Below are positions 41,288-50,972 of a stretch of DNA of 64,000 nucleotides, piece after piece (position 1 is the stretch's first letter; every line of letters starts with the position of its first letter). The notes below the pieces were generated by a model, which was not told where the DNA came from, ran no database searches, and was given only the letters and a program-made list of their open reading frames with translations. The stretch spans positions 62,001-126,000 of the forward strand of contig JAJFFC010000014.1 in assembly GCA_021776795.1 (NCBI GenBank), given 5' to 3'. The DNA comes from Planctomycetota bacterium. Its GTDB lineage: Bacteria; Planctomycetota; UBA1135. Made by a program: the position numbers and the translations under genes.

Positions 41288-42295
41288 TCAACGAAGCTCT
41301 TCTAATAGCTTGGCAATCTGCGGGTAGCGCGGGCCGATTTCGACGGCCAGCTTGTGCAGCTCTCTTGGCGTCAGTTGCGTCGCCAGTTCTGCACCCCCTG
41401 GACGTTGGCGCACCCAAACCCGGACCTTCTGACTGAGCTCCGCGTGTACTCCAGCCTTCTCGGCTTGCCGTAGTGCCGCGTTGAGCGCGGGAAGAACCGG
41501 AGCCACCGCATGCTTGACGCGCGAGCGCAGCTTCGGTTTCTCTTCCTCATCTTTCGTTTCGTCTTCGACTTCTGGACCAGTAGCTTGATCCTGGGAAGGC
41601 AACAAAGGACTGTCGAGCTCATCGACCGCATCCAATTGCACCACCAGCAGGACATTGCCACTTGGCAGGGTGCGCAGTTGCACGCGTTCCTGCCATTTGG
41701 ATTGCCCATCCGGGCCGCTGCCGCCAAAGTGCAGTTCTTGCACGGTGGAGCCAGAGCCAGAGCCGGCTTGGCCTGCAACCTGGCTTTGGTTCTGGGAAGA
41801 ACCTAAATCCAGCAGGCGGTGTAAGGGCTTGCGGGATTGGTTGTCCGTCGGGGCCTGAGGTCTCGAAAGATCGGATACGGAGGTGGGGGTGGCGGGGAGG
41901 CCAGAGCCTTCCGCGCCAAGCTTGCCGCGTTGGTCCTGGTCTTGGGCGTCCGCTTGGTCAGCTTCTAATCGCTCTGAAGCAAGCGGAAGGGCGAAGGGCA
42001 GGTGCTCTTGGAGGAATCGCCAAGGCTCCGAATCTAGCGAGCCTGGCATACGCAGATCCTCAGGCGAAAAGCTAGCTGGCTCTGGGTTCCAGGCCACATT
42101 GCCCGGGACCGAAGGCGAGAACTCCTCGGCGGCGTCTCCTGTGTCGATGCGGGCTCCATGGCGGATATCCACGATGCGGTCGGTCTCGGTGCTGTCTTTC
42201 GAGCTAAAGAGCAGGTCCGTTGCCAGCGAGAAGACAGCCATGACCACCACAATCCAGGCGAGGACGAAGTTCGGTCTCCGGGGGTAAGAGTTCAT
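41288..42295 (-). CDS. Membrane-anchored protein of unknown function
   Basis: 335 residues from ATG 42295 ([10 protein letters not shown]). One N-terminal transmembrane helix (about 10-29) anchors a long, polar, probably disordered region (about 30-195, rich in Ser, Gln, Asp, Pro, Gly). A likely folded region follows ([24 protein letters not shown], about 205-230), then an acidic linker ([12 protein letters not shown]) and a helical C-terminus. No family recognised. It is divergent from sucC and convergent with rpmH. It could be a lineage-specific envelope protein. Confidence 0.7.
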   Translation of the reverse strand: MNSYPRRPNFVLAWIVVVMAVFSLATDLLFSSKDSTETDRIVDIRHGARIDTGDAAEEFSPSVPGNVAWNPEPASFSPEDLRMPGSLDSEPWRFLQEHLPFALPLASERLEADQADAQDQDQRGKLGAEGSGLPATPTSVSDLSRPQAPTDNQSRKPLHRLLDLGSSQNQSQVAGQAGSGSGSTVQELHFGGSGPDGQSKWQERVQLRTLPSGNVLLVVQLDAVDELDSPLLPSQDQATGPEVEDETKDEEEKPKLRSRVKHAVAPVLPALNAALRQAEKAGVHAELSQKVRVWVRQRPGGAELATQLTPRELHKLAVEIGPRYPQIAKLLEELR

Positions 42296-42374
42296 AGCCA
42301 AGAGGTGGACGGGCCGCAAAGTCCTTGGGTTCCTAAATCTCCCGTGAAAACTGGTGAGAACCCCAGGGCATCTC

Positions 42375-42380
42375 TACAAT
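42375..42380 (+). promoter_or_regulatory. TACAAT -10-like element before sucC
   Basis: TACAAT 26 bases before the sucC ATG, in the divergent gap shared with the unknown minus-strand gene. No clear -35 box. Confidence 0.4.
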
Positions 42381-42406
42381 ATTGCGTTTCCCAGGCCCTA
42401 ACGCCC

Positions 42407-43576
<1,170 letters not shown>

Positions 43577-43586
43577 GAGCAAACTC

Positions 43587-44483
43587 ATGGCAATCTTCAT
43601 CGACGAAGACACCAAGGTCATCTGTCAGGGATTCACTGGCAAGAATGGCACTTTCCATTCCGAGCAAGCACTTGCTTACGGCACCAACATGGTCGGGGGA
43701 GTCACTCCTGGCAAAGGTGGTGGCGAGCATCTGGGCCTGCCGATTTTCGATACCGTGCACGATGCGGTGCAAGCGACAGGCGCCGAAGCTTCGGTGATCT
43801 ATGTTCCCGCACCTTTTGCCGCGGATTCGATCCTCGAAGCCGCTGCTGCTGGCATCAAGCTGGTGGTGTGCATCACCGAGGGCATTCCTGTCATGGATAT
43901 GGCCAAGGTCAACGATGCGCTGCGCGATTCCGAGACACGCCTGGTGGGTCCGAACTGCCCTGGCGTCATCACTCCAGGAGACGAGGGCAAAGGCTGCAAG
44001 ATTGGCATCATGCCGGCTTACATCCATAACCCCGGTACCGTCGGCATTGTCAGCCGCTCGGGCACCCTGACTTACGAAGCCGTTTGGCAGGTCACCCAAG
44101 AGGGCCTTGGCCAATCGACTTGCGTCGGCATTGGTGGTGACCCGATTCCGGGCACCAACTTCATCGATGTGCTGCGCGCCTTCCAGGACGACCCCAAGAC
44201 CGATTCGATCATCATGATCGGCGAGATTGGTGGTACCGCAGAAGAAGAGGCCGCCGCCTTCATCCAGTCTTATGTGACCAAGCCTGTGGTCGGTTTCATT
44301 GCCGGTCGCACCGCTCCTCCTGGTAAGCGCATGGGTCACGCAGGCGCCATCATTTCAGGTGGTTCCGGCACGGCAGACTCCAAGATGGAAGCTCTCGAAG
44401 CCGCTGGTGTGCGCATTGCCCCAACGCCTTCGGACCTTGGCACCACTTTGGTGGCGCTGAGGAAAGAGCTCGGCATGTCCTGA
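43587..44483 (+). CDS. sucD: Succinyl-CoA synthetase alpha subunit
   Basis: 298 residues from ATG 43587 ([15 protein letters not shown]) with AGGAG upstream. CoA-binding Rossmann domain with [10 protein letters not shown] and [10 protein letters not shown]; the catalytic phospho-His is in [15 protein letters not shown]. Forms the catalytic pair with SucC. The next gene, an MnmD-like methyltransferase, starts 5 bases after the stop, so a tRNA-modification gene rides on the TCA transcript. Confidence 0.97.
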   Translation: MAIFIDEDTKVICQGFTGKNGTFHSEQALAYGTNMVGGVTPGKGGGEHLGLPIFDTVHDAVQATGAEASVIYVPAPFAADSILEAAAAGIKLVVCITEGIPVMDMAKVNDALRDSETRLVGPNCPGVITPGDEGKGCKIGIMPAYIHNPGTVGIVSRSGTLTYEAVWQVTQEGLGQSTCVGIGGDPIPGTNFIDVLRAFQDDPKTDSIIMIGEIGGTAEEEAAAFIQSYVTKPVVGFIAGRTAPPGKRMGHAGAIISGGSGTADSKMEALEAAGVRIAPTPSDLGTTLVALRKELGMS

Positions 44484-44488
44484 GTCCG

Positions 44489-45220
44489 ATGAGTCATCCC
44501 AGGGGGTGGACCGCGGCCGACCAGGCTCGGGCCACCTCCTTGTCGTTTCAGCACCCACAAAGTGGCGAGTGGGCACACTCTCGCCTGTTCGACTTATTCG
44601 AGGAGTCTTGGCGGAGTTATTTCGAGCCTGCCTGGCCTTCGCTGTGGGAACAAAGCTTGGTGTGGCCGCAAGAACGTCCTCTGCGCATCACCGAGATCGG
44701 TTTTGGGCGCGGTTTCAATCTGGCCGTGGCCATGCGCATGTGGCAACACAGTCGGAGCAGGGCCCCGGCGCAGCACGAACGTATGCTGCAGGCGAGCGCA
44801 TTCGAACTAGATGCGAATGCTCTGGAGCCTTGGCCACCTTGCCCTGCGGAATGGCAAGACTGGATGCCATGGTGGGGGCAAACTTGGCCCGACTCTGGTT
44901 CCCACTGGAAGTGGCCGAATTTGGGTGAACTTAGTTTGCGCCTCGGGGCAGCGGAATCCCAGCCGTGGCCGAAGTCCAAGCAAGATTTATTGGTCTTAGA
45001 TCTATTCAGTCCCACAGCCCATCCGGAGAGTTGGTCGGACCAGCTCATGGCCTGTCTTGCCGGTCACAGTAGGCCTGGCACCCTGCTCACCACCTACAGC
45101 TGTGCGCGCTTGGTCCGAGAAAAGCTCCGTGCCCACGGTTTCCAAACCCAGCGCATCCGCCGCCGAGGTTGGCGTGACACACTCCTGGCCATTTTTCTCG
45201 GCTCCGGGGCGGCTGGCTAA
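44489..45220 (+). CDS. MnmD/MnmC-N-like tRNA methyltransferase
   Basis: 243 residues, DUF752-type SAM methyltransferase like the N-terminal half of MnmC. Motif I is EIGFGRGFNLAVAM (compare ELGFGTGLN). The catalytic-region equivalent LLVLDLFSPTAHPESW aligns with the MnmC 'DGFaPa-NP--W' block, and TLLTTYSCARLVREKLRAHGF is the following helix. The likely role is the last methylation making mnm5(s2)U34, fitting MnmA in this window; the FAD domain of full MnmC is absent. The usual Asp-Gly (DGF) is DLF here, so activity should be confirmed. Confidence 0.75.
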   Translation: MSHPRGWTAADQARATSLSFQHPQSGEWAHSRLFDLFEESWRSYFEPAWPSLWEQSLVWPQERPLRITEIGFGRGFNLAVAMRMWQHSRSRAPAQHERMLQASAFELDANALEPWPPCPAEWQDWMPWWGQTWPDSGSHWKWPNLGELSLRLGAAESQPWPKSKQDLLVLDLFSPTAHPESWSDQLMACLAGHSRPGTLLTTYSCARLVREKLRAHGFQTQRIRRRGWRDTLLAIFLGSGAAG

Positions 45221-45235
45221 GCGCTGCCGCCGCGT

Positions 45236-45241
45236 TAGAAT
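45236..45241 (+). promoter_or_regulatory. TAGAAT -10-like element before tatA
   Basis: TAGAAT in the 38-base gap, 17 bases before the ATG at 45259. A CGCAGGA Shine-Dalgarno-like stretch follows it. Confidence 0.5.
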
Positions 45242-45258
45242 TCACGCAGGATACTTCG

Positions 45259-45507
45259 ATGCATCTTTCCGCTCGCCATTACCTCCTACTCCCGATTCTC
45301 GCCCTGACCTTGCCCAGCTGCATGCTTGGCGGTCCCGAGTTCATGGTGATTGGTTTGGTTTTGCTGCTTCTCTTCGGAGGCACTAAGCTCCCACAACTCA
45401 TGCGCGGCATGGGTTCCGGCATTCACGAGTTCAAGAAGGGCTTGAAAGAGGGCGAAGAAGACGAGGAAGACGACGACAAGAAGTCGCTTCCCGACAAAGA
45501 GGCGTGA
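45259..45507 (+). CDS. Twin-arginine translocase TatA/E family protein
   Basis: 82 residues. The TatA core is GPEFMVIGLVLLLLFGG followed by the hinge KLPQLMRGMGSGIHEFKKGLKEG and an acidic tail. From the ATG at 45259, which has a ribosome-binding-like AGGA, there is an extra first hydrophobic stretch (YLLLPILALTL) ending PSC, a lipobox-like site, before MLGGPEFMV. A second in-frame ATG at 45322 would give an ordinary TatA but has no Shine-Dalgarno. So the gene may make a two-helix or lipidated TatA, or use the inner start. tatC is not in the window. mobA overlaps by 4 bases. Confidence 0.8.
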   Translation: MHLSARHYLLLPILALTLPSCMLGGPEFMVIGLVLLLLFGGTKLPQLMRGMGSGIHEFKKGLKEGEEDEEDDDKKSLPDKEA

Positions 45508-46112
45508 GCGCGATTGGCCTGCTCTTGGCCGGGGGAAGTTCCCGGCGTTTGGGCCAAGACAAAGCCTTGCTTACCGTGGCCTCTGGCCAAAGCCTATTGG
45601 CCCATAGTGGGTCGCTCTTGCGCCAAGTTTGTGCCCATTGTTGTTGGGCACCAGGCCAACGCGATGACTTGGCGGCGCCACCAGATTGGATCCGCGTGGA
45701 AGACGACCTTGAACTGGCTGGACCGGCTTCGCCACTCCTTCGTTTTGTTGCCGAGCGCTTGTCTGAGTTCCCTCAAGCGTCGGGGTTACTACTCATGGCG
45801 GTAGACCAACCCTGCCTAGAAGAAAGCCACCTGCGCCTCTTGATGGCTCAAAAGGAAAGTGCCTTGGCCGAAAGTGCTGAGGGTCGCGGCGCACTCCCGG
45901 CATGGATCCTGCTGGAGGACCTGGCCAAACTTCGCGCCGAGCCTGCTGCTCAGCCTCGTTTGATGGCGACACTACAATCTGTTTGCCGGAGGCGAGTCAC
46001 ACTGCCGACGGCATCCTGTGGCCTGCCCGCCACCTTCAATCTCAATACTCCCGACGACCTCCAGCGTTACCGCGAGCATTGCCGCGCCCCCGGCCATGAC
46101 CCTGCCTGCTAG
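45504..46112 (+). CDS. mobA: Molybdenum cofactor guanylyltransferase MobA-like
   Basis: 202 residues from GTG overlapping tatA. NTP-transferase fold: LLAGGSSRRLGQDKALL nucleotide loop, then MAVDQPCL in place of the usual CDMPF, and FNLNTPDDL near the C-terminus. Adds GMP to molybdopterin to make MGD; it fits with moaD and moaE at 6.8-7.5 kb. Coupling with tatA is meaningful, since molybdoenzymes that bear MGD are classic Tat substrates. Replacement of the CD motif leaves MocA-type or other nucleotidyltransferase activity possible. Confidence 0.78.
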   Translation: MSAIGLLLAGGSSRRLGQDKALLTVASGQSLLAHSGSLLRQVCAHCCWAPGQRDDLAAPPDWIRVEDDLELAGPASPLLRFVAERLSEFPQASGLLLMAVDQPCLEESHLRLLMAQKESALAESAEGRGALPAWILLEDLAKLRAEPAAQPRLMATLQSVCRRRVTLPTASCGLPATFNLNTPDDLQRYREHCRAPGHDPAC

Positions 46113-47085
46113 TCCTGCCCTTGCCGACCTTCTTGCGCCCTTGGCTCGAGAACTCGAAGACTTAGAGCAATGGTTGCGCGAGTCCCTCGAGGAGGGTCCA
46201 GAGCATTTGCAGCCACTTTTGGCGCATGCTGCTCGTTTTCGCGGCAAGCGCCTGCGCGCAGCCCAGGTTTTCTTGGTTGCTCAAGCCTGTGGCGGCATTC
46301 GTCCCGAGCACCGCATCATTGCCGGCATTGTGGAGTTAATCCACGCCGCATCCTTGATGCACGATGATTTGCTTGATGAAGCCTTAGAACGGCGCGCCTT
46401 GGATTGCCTACACGTGGAATGGGGGAGTCATGCCGCGGTTTTGCTTGGCGATTGGGTTTATAGTCGAGCCTTTGCGATTAGCACTACCCTCGACGATCCC
46501 ACCTGCTCGCGCGTCTTCGCCGATGCTTCCATGCGCGTTTGCGCAGGCGAGATTCATCAAAACCTCACGCGTGGGCGCTTTCACCTGGGCCAAGAGGATT
46601 ACCTCGACCAAGTCGATGGGAAAACCGCTGCCTTATTTGAAGCCGGTGGGCGCTTGGCTGTGCATTACGCTGGAGGGACTCAAGAACAGGCTGAGGCTGC
46701 CGCCAAGCATGGTTTATTAGCCGGTCGCGCCTTCCAAATGGTTGACGACATTCTAGACCTTGCGGGCGATGAAGCTCGTGTTGGAAAGTCGTTGGGCACT
46801 GATTGGGCTCGCGGCAAGATGACCCTGCCGCTGATGCGCTTGCGCGATCGCCTGAGCCCCGAAGTGCGCGAACAAATGGAATCTGCCTTTGCCCAAGGGG
46901 CAGACCGTTCGCTGCTGTTCGCAGAACCCTTTGCCAAAGATTGCGAAGCCGCCTTGGCCGAAAGCCAACAAGAAGTGGAAAGCCTTCTCGATGAATCCAT
47001 CGAACACCTGCGCCATCTGCCGCAACAAGATGCCGTAGAGACCTTGGCGGCTTTGACCCGCTACGTCGGCAGTCGTCGCCGCTAA
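46096..47085 (+). CDS. Polyprenyl (heptaprenyl/octaprenyl) diphosphate synthase
   Basis: 329 residues from ATG 46096, overlapping mobA by 17 bases. E-type prenyltransferase with the first aspartate-rich motif LMHDDLLDEALERR and the second MVDDILDLAGD, plus GKRLRAAQVFL at the N-terminus and the Lys in GKSLGTDWARGKMTLPL. It elongates FPP to long-chain isoprenoid for quinone side chains. Length of product cannot be determined by eye. Two bases separate it from the convergent folD stop. Confidence 0.92.
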   Translation: MTLPASPALADLLAPLARELEDLEQWLRESLEEGPEHLQPLLAHAARFRGKRLRAAQVFLVAQACGGIRPEHRIIAGIVELIHAASLMHDDLLDEALERRALDCLHVEWGSHAAVLLGDWVYSRAFAISTTLDDPTCSRVFADASMRVCAGEIHQNLTRGRFHLGQEDYLDQVDGKTAALFEAGGRLAVHYAGGTQEQAEAAAKHGLLAGRAFQMVDDILDLAGDEARVGKSLGTDWARGKMTLPLMRLRDRLSPEVREQMESAFAQGADRSLLFAEPFAKDCEAALAESQQEVESLLDESIEHLRHLPQQDAVETLAALTRYVGSRRR

Positions 47086-47086
47086 C

Positions 47087-47950
47087 TCAAAGGCCTGCGG
47101 CTTCGAGAGTGTTCTCGAGCAGCATGGCGATTGTCATGGGGCCGACGCCACCAGGAACTGGCGTAATCCATCCGGCACGTTCGGCAGCGGCATGGAATTC
47201 GACATCGCCAACCAGACGTCCTTCTTCGTCACGATTGATGCCGACATCCAAGACTACGGCGCCGGGCTTAATCCAATCGCCCTGGACCAACTTGGCAACG
47301 CCAACAGCGGCGACCACGACATCGGCATTGCCGACCTCGGCCGCAAGATCACGCGTACGCGAATGGCACACGGTGACGGTCATATGACGTGCCAGAAGCA
47401 ACATCGCAACCGGTTTGCCGACAATATTCGAACGACCAACCACCACGGCACGCTTACCGCTCAGGGCGAGGCCGGTTTCGTCGAGCAAACGCATGACCCC
47501 TTTTGGCGTGCAAGGAATCGGCGCGCGGTAACCCTGCATTAAGGCCCCCTGGTTGAGCGGGTGGAAACCATCGGCGTCTTTGTCGGGAGATATTGCGGCC
47601 AACACCTCATGCTCGTCGTAATCGAAACCCGAAGGCAGTGGCAGCTGCACCAAGATGCCGTGGACGGCTGGATCCTGATTGAGATCCTGGATCAGACTCA
47701 GCAGCCGATCTTGGCCGAGGTCCTCGGGCAACTCATGGTGAATGTTGTTGAGGCCAACCTTCTCACAGGCGCGACGCTTGTTGCGCACATAGATGTGTGA
47801 CGCCGGGTCATCACCGACTAAAACGGTCGCTAGGCCAGGTGCTGAGCCGCCACTTGCCAGGTGGGCCGATACCCGCTGCTGGAGTTCATCAAGAATACGA
47901 GCGGAAAGCGCTTTGCCGTCCAGGAGTTGTGCTGGCGAGGAGGTCGTCAT
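47087..47950 (-). CDS. folD: Methylenetetrahydrofolate dehydrogenase/cyclohydrolase FolD
   Basis: 287 residues, bifunctional one-carbon enzyme. Seen: the substrate site with catalytic Lys ([13 protein letters not shown]), [23 protein letters not shown]-binding [15 protein letters not shown], and [20 protein letters not shown] at the C-terminus. Expressed leftward from a promoter region shared with the rhomboid gene at 47967-47981. Complements metK/ahcY in methyl-group metabolism. Confidence 0.96.
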   Translation of the reverse strand: MTTSSPAQLLDGKALSARILDELQQRVSAHLASGGSAPGLATVLVGDDPASHIYVRNKRRACEKVGLNNIHHELPEDLGQDRLLSLIQDLNQDPAVHGILVQLPLPSGFDYDEHEVLAAISPDKDADGFHPLNQGALMQGYRAPIPCTPKGVMRLLDETGLALSGKRAVVVGRSNIVGKPVAMLLLARHMTVTVCHSRTRDLAAEVGNADVVVAAVGVAKLVQGDWIKPGAVVLDVGINRDEEGRLVGDVEFHAAAERAGWITPVPGGVGPMTIAMLLENTLEAAGL

Positions 47951-47966
47951 GGGGCTAGTGGGAACC

Positions 47967-47981
47967 TAGAATGGGATTCTA
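47967..47981. promoter_or_regulatory. Bidirectional palindromic TAGAAT promoter pair
   Basis: TAGAAT-GGG-ATTCTA: two -10-like hexamers facing opposite ways and separated by three bases, an exact inverted repeat (7 bases each side with flanking C/G). The plus copy ends 13 bases before the rhomboid start; the minus copy ends 25 bases before folD. RNA polymerase could not occupy both at once, so the two genes may be mutually exclusive in initiation, or the dyad may also be a repressor site. Confidence 0.5.
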
Positions 47982-47985
47982 GAGC

Positions 47986-48804
47986 ATGCCGAACCTCCCA
48001 CCAATCACACGCCGCCTGCTTTATTTATGGGCAGGGCTGTGGGTTATTTCCTTTTTGACAGATTTAACCTCTGGTCAGGGAGATGGCTTGTCAGGTTGGC
48101 TTAGCCTGTACCCCAAGGGGATTTTGTCAGGTGACTTGGGCTCCTTTCCCGGCATCCTGGGTTATGCGCTAATCCATAATCCGTCCGGCATCTTGCACCT
48201 TGCGATGAATGCCTTAGTGTTTTATTGGTTCGCTCCCGAAGCGGAGCGACTGTTCCCGGGGAAGGCCTTCCTCAGGCTTCTTCTGGCATCCACCCTTGCC
48301 GGCACGGCATTCAGCCTTTTGCTGACCTTGACCGGAGCGGAGCAGTTCCAGTACCAAAGCGTCGCCGGAGGCTCTGGTTTGGTCATGACCATGGTCGCGC
48401 TAACGGCTGCCATGTACCCGGATCGGCGTGTAAGTCTGTTTGTGATTCAGCCAAGACTGCTGTCCTGCTTCGTAGTATTAGTCGTCTTAGATTTATTGGG
48501 CCTAATTGCCAGTTTGGCGGGTCGTGAAGGCGTTGTTGCGAACCATGTTCATCTTGCTGGTGCTCTCGTAGGCTGGCTCTGGGTCGATGGCTTTGGGCGA
48601 ATCGGTTGGAACCTGCCGCCACCCTTGCGCAACTGGAAACAGAAGCAACAACAACGCAAATCTGCCTCCAAACAAAGCAAGGCCCAGGCAGAGCACGAAG
48701 AGCTCGACAGAATTCTCGAAAAAATCTCCCAACACGGGATGCCTTCCTTAACCAAGCAGGAACGCGCCTTTTTAGAGAAGAGATCTCGCGACCGACGGCC
48801 CTAA
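47986..48804 (+). CDS. Rhomboid-family intramembrane protease
   Basis: 272 residues with about six transmembrane helices. Active-site Ser in the GxSG motif (VAGGSGLVMTM, near residue 129) and the catalytic His in VANHVHLAGALVGWLW (AHLGG equivalent). The C-terminal tail has a Gln/Lys-rich stretch (WKQKQQQRKS), then LDRILEKISQHGMPSLTKQERAFL, a short helical domain seen after rhomboids in several phyla. Cleaves single-pass membrane proteins; substrate unknown. Divergent from folD. Confidence 0.85.
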   Translation: MPNLPPITRRLLYLWAGLWVISFLTDLTSGQGDGLSGWLSLYPKGILSGDLGSFPGILGYALIHNPSGILHLAMNALVFYWFAPEAERLFPGKAFLRLLLASTLAGTAFSLLLTLTGAEQFQYQSVAGGSGLVMTMVALTAAMYPDRRVSLFVIQPRLLSCFVVLVVLDLLGLIASLAGREGVVANHVHLAGALVGWLWVDGFGRIGWNLPPPLRNWKQKQQQRKSASKQSKAQAEHEELDRILEKISQHGMPSLTKQERAFLEKRSRDRRP

Positions 48805-48858
48805 AGGCTCCAAAAAGGCTGGGACCTCACGTCTTGCGGGACTAAAGGGGGGGACTGA

Positions 48859-48864
48859 TAGACT
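48859..48864 (+). promoter_or_regulatory. TAGACT -10-like element, very close to start
   Basis: TAGACT ends 6 bases before the ATG at 48871, with no Shine-Dalgarno sequence. Pattern of a leaderless gene. Confidence 0.45.
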
Positions 48865-48870
48865 GAAGCC

Positions 48871-50910
48871 ATGCTGTTCTGCGCCCTCACGCTGTCGTGG
48901 TCCCTGCTCGCAGCCACCCCACAAGACCCTGCGAAGGTTGCCGCCTTCACGAAGGAAATGAATGAGGCCATGGAAGTCGGTGATACCGACGGAATGACCA
49001 AGGCCATGCGGAAGTACAAGGAAGATGCGATCTTGCTCTTCCTCGCCAAAGCGGCAAGACGTGCGGTTTCCGATGATCCTGAACTCAATGATTGGGTGGA
49101 CTTGTTCGTCACCAATTGGAATCGTGCCTTCCGGAATGATTTCGCGCGAAACTACGACCGCTATCTGCAGCGACTAAGCTCCGACGGGCGCCGCGTGCGC
49201 TTGAACCTGCTGCAATCCGATTACCCGCGCATTAACAAGGTGCACATCCTGGCGGTGGTCGAGAAAAACCCGGATGTCATCTGGGCAGATGCACGTGCCA
49301 ATGCAGATACTTTGGTGCGCGCCTTTGAAGACCTCGGCGATTTGTATTACCTCGCTCTGGCGCACAACATCGTGGGCAATCTTAACAACCCGATGTACAA
49401 GTCCGAAGGTGCGGATGGCCAAAAGGCTGTCGATGCTTATCAAGCTTGCTTAGATGCGCGTGAACGCCTGGACCTGACGAACGACAAGTTCTACGGCAAC
49501 ACCGCTCGCGTGGTGCAGGAACTACGGGCCAAGCTCGGCATTGAAGAGCCGGTGGATCCCAATGCTCCACCGCCAGAAGAGCCAGAGATCAATCCTGAGG
49601 AAATGCAGCCTACTCCAGAAATGGAGGGCGCCACCGCGACCGTCGAAGCCATCGTGCCGAAGAAGATCGACAACATGGTGCATTCGGCCGACTTTGAACT
49701 CGAGCAATATGAGTCCTGGATTCGGATGGGGCTTCCCGTTGTCGGCGAGCAAATTACGCTACCAGACATCATGCCGCCTATCCGTTTGTTACGGATTTCC
49801 GGCAATACCTACCAGCTCGAAGCTGGTGCCGAACCGACCGACGAATTCCGCCTTACGAGTAAGCCGCAGGCCATTACCGTGATGCGCAAGTTTGCCGATG
49901 GCGAACGCCCATACACCTTGGAAGTGGCCACGGGTACCTCAACCCACATTTGGCAGGGTGTCACCCTGAACTTGGAGCCAACCGACGAAGGCGGCCCCAT
50001 GTTCATGCGCCCCATGGGTGCGATTTCCGCGGAAACGCCCTACGGCCAAATCACGCTGGTTGATTTCAGCGGTGATGGTGCCTTTGGCGCCAAGGAAATC
50101 AAACCCGCTGGAAACTGGGCAGAAGGCTTGCTCCCGGAAACGTGGTTCCTGCGCCCCGACGCCATTCTTTTTGGCAAAACCAAGCACAGCTGGCCTTACT
50201 CGCGCTTCTTTGCCGACGAAAAGGGCCAGTGGTATGAGCTCTCCCTCGACAAACACGAAGAGCCGAGTCAGATTCAAATTCAGCCTGTGACTCCAACCCT
50301 GGGGCAACTCAAGGTCAATCTGGAAGGCATCAAAAAGCTCAAGCTCGCTAGCTTACTCCTGGTCAGTGATAGTTCTGCGACCAAAGGCTTGGTCATTGAT
50401 TTGGCCGCCATGAAAGGCTCCAAGGGGACTTATTCCATCCCGATTGGACGCTACCGCTTAATCCAAGGTCGCCTCCGTGAAAGCAAAGATGGTGGCAGCG
50501 TGCTCATACTGCCCGACCCCATCTTGCCCACCTTGATTGACATTCGCTCCGAAGAGATGGCTACCCTCGATTTAGGTGAGCCTTTCACTTTCCAGGCAGG
50601 ATTGAGTTTCGAAGGCTCCGAGGCCGTGGTCAATGGCCGCAACTTGCACCTCGTCGGTAAGAGTGGCGAGCGTTATTTGCGCTTCATCGGCGAGCCGCTG
50701 TTCGACGTCGATGTCAGCGCCAAGGGCGCCAAGTCTGTCTCCTTGGAGCCACCGCTGCCCGAGGACACCAACAAGGATTGGGAGCGCTTGTACTACCCCA
50801 TGGATGCGGTGCTGACCCTGCGTAAGGCCGGAGAAAAGCCAGAAATCATCTTGAGCTTGAAGAAGCACCCCTGGTTCGGGAAACTCTCCTCAACCTTGAA
50901 GAGTGAATAA
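48871..50910 (+). CDS. Large exported protein of unknown function
   Basis: 679 residues. A signal peptide (MLFCALTLSWSLLAA, cleavage near residue 15-18) suggests export. An alpha-helical N-terminal part (about 20-225, TPR-like: KAVDAYQACLDARERL) is joined by a Pro/Glu-rich linker (about 228-255) to a long beta-rich C-terminal half with many YxxxE/LxLE strands. No catalytic motif or known domain was recognised. It precedes serS in the same direction with 62 bases between. It is not related by eye to the other unknown proteins here. Confidence 0.75.
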   Translation: MLFCALTLSWSLLAATPQDPAKVAAFTKEMNEAMEVGDTDGMTKAMRKYKEDAILLFLAKAARRAVSDDPELNDWVDLFVTNWNRAFRNDFARNYDRYLQRLSSDGRRVRLNLLQSDYPRINKVHILAVVEKNPDVIWADARANADTLVRAFEDLGDLYYLALAHNIVGNLNNPMYKSEGADGQKAVDAYQACLDARERLDLTNDKFYGNTARVVQELRAKLGIEEPVDPNAPPPEEPEINPEEMQPTPEMEGATATVEAIVPKKIDNMVHSADFELEQYESWIRMGLPVVGEQITLPDIMPPIRLLRISGNTYQLEAGAEPTDEFRLTSKPQAITVMRKFADGERPYTLEVATGTSTHIWQGVTLNLEPTDEGGPMFMRPMGAISAETPYGQITLVDFSGDGAFGAKEIKPAGNWAEGLLPETWFLRPDAILFGKTKHSWPYSRFFADEKGQWYELSLDKHEEPSQIQIQPVTPTLGQLKVNLEGIKKLKLASLLLVSDSSATKGLVIDLAAMKGSKGTYSIPIGRYRLIQGRLRESKDGGSVLILPDPILPTLIDIRSEEMATLDLGEPFTFQAGLSFEGSEAVVNGRNLHLVGKSGERYLRFIGEPLFDVDVSAKGAKSVSLEPPLPEDTNKDWERLYYPMDAVLTLRKAGEKPEIILSLKKHPWFGKLSSTLKSE

Positions 50911-50972
50911 CCCTTCGTGAGAACCCGAACGCGGCCGTTTGGCCGTCCTGATAACGCCCCTGGAGCCCAATC

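Noticed and set aside
50931..50946. Small GGCC-GTTT-GGCC hairpin before serS
   Set aside because: Only a 5-6 bp stem with no U-run; too weak to call a terminator or T-box.
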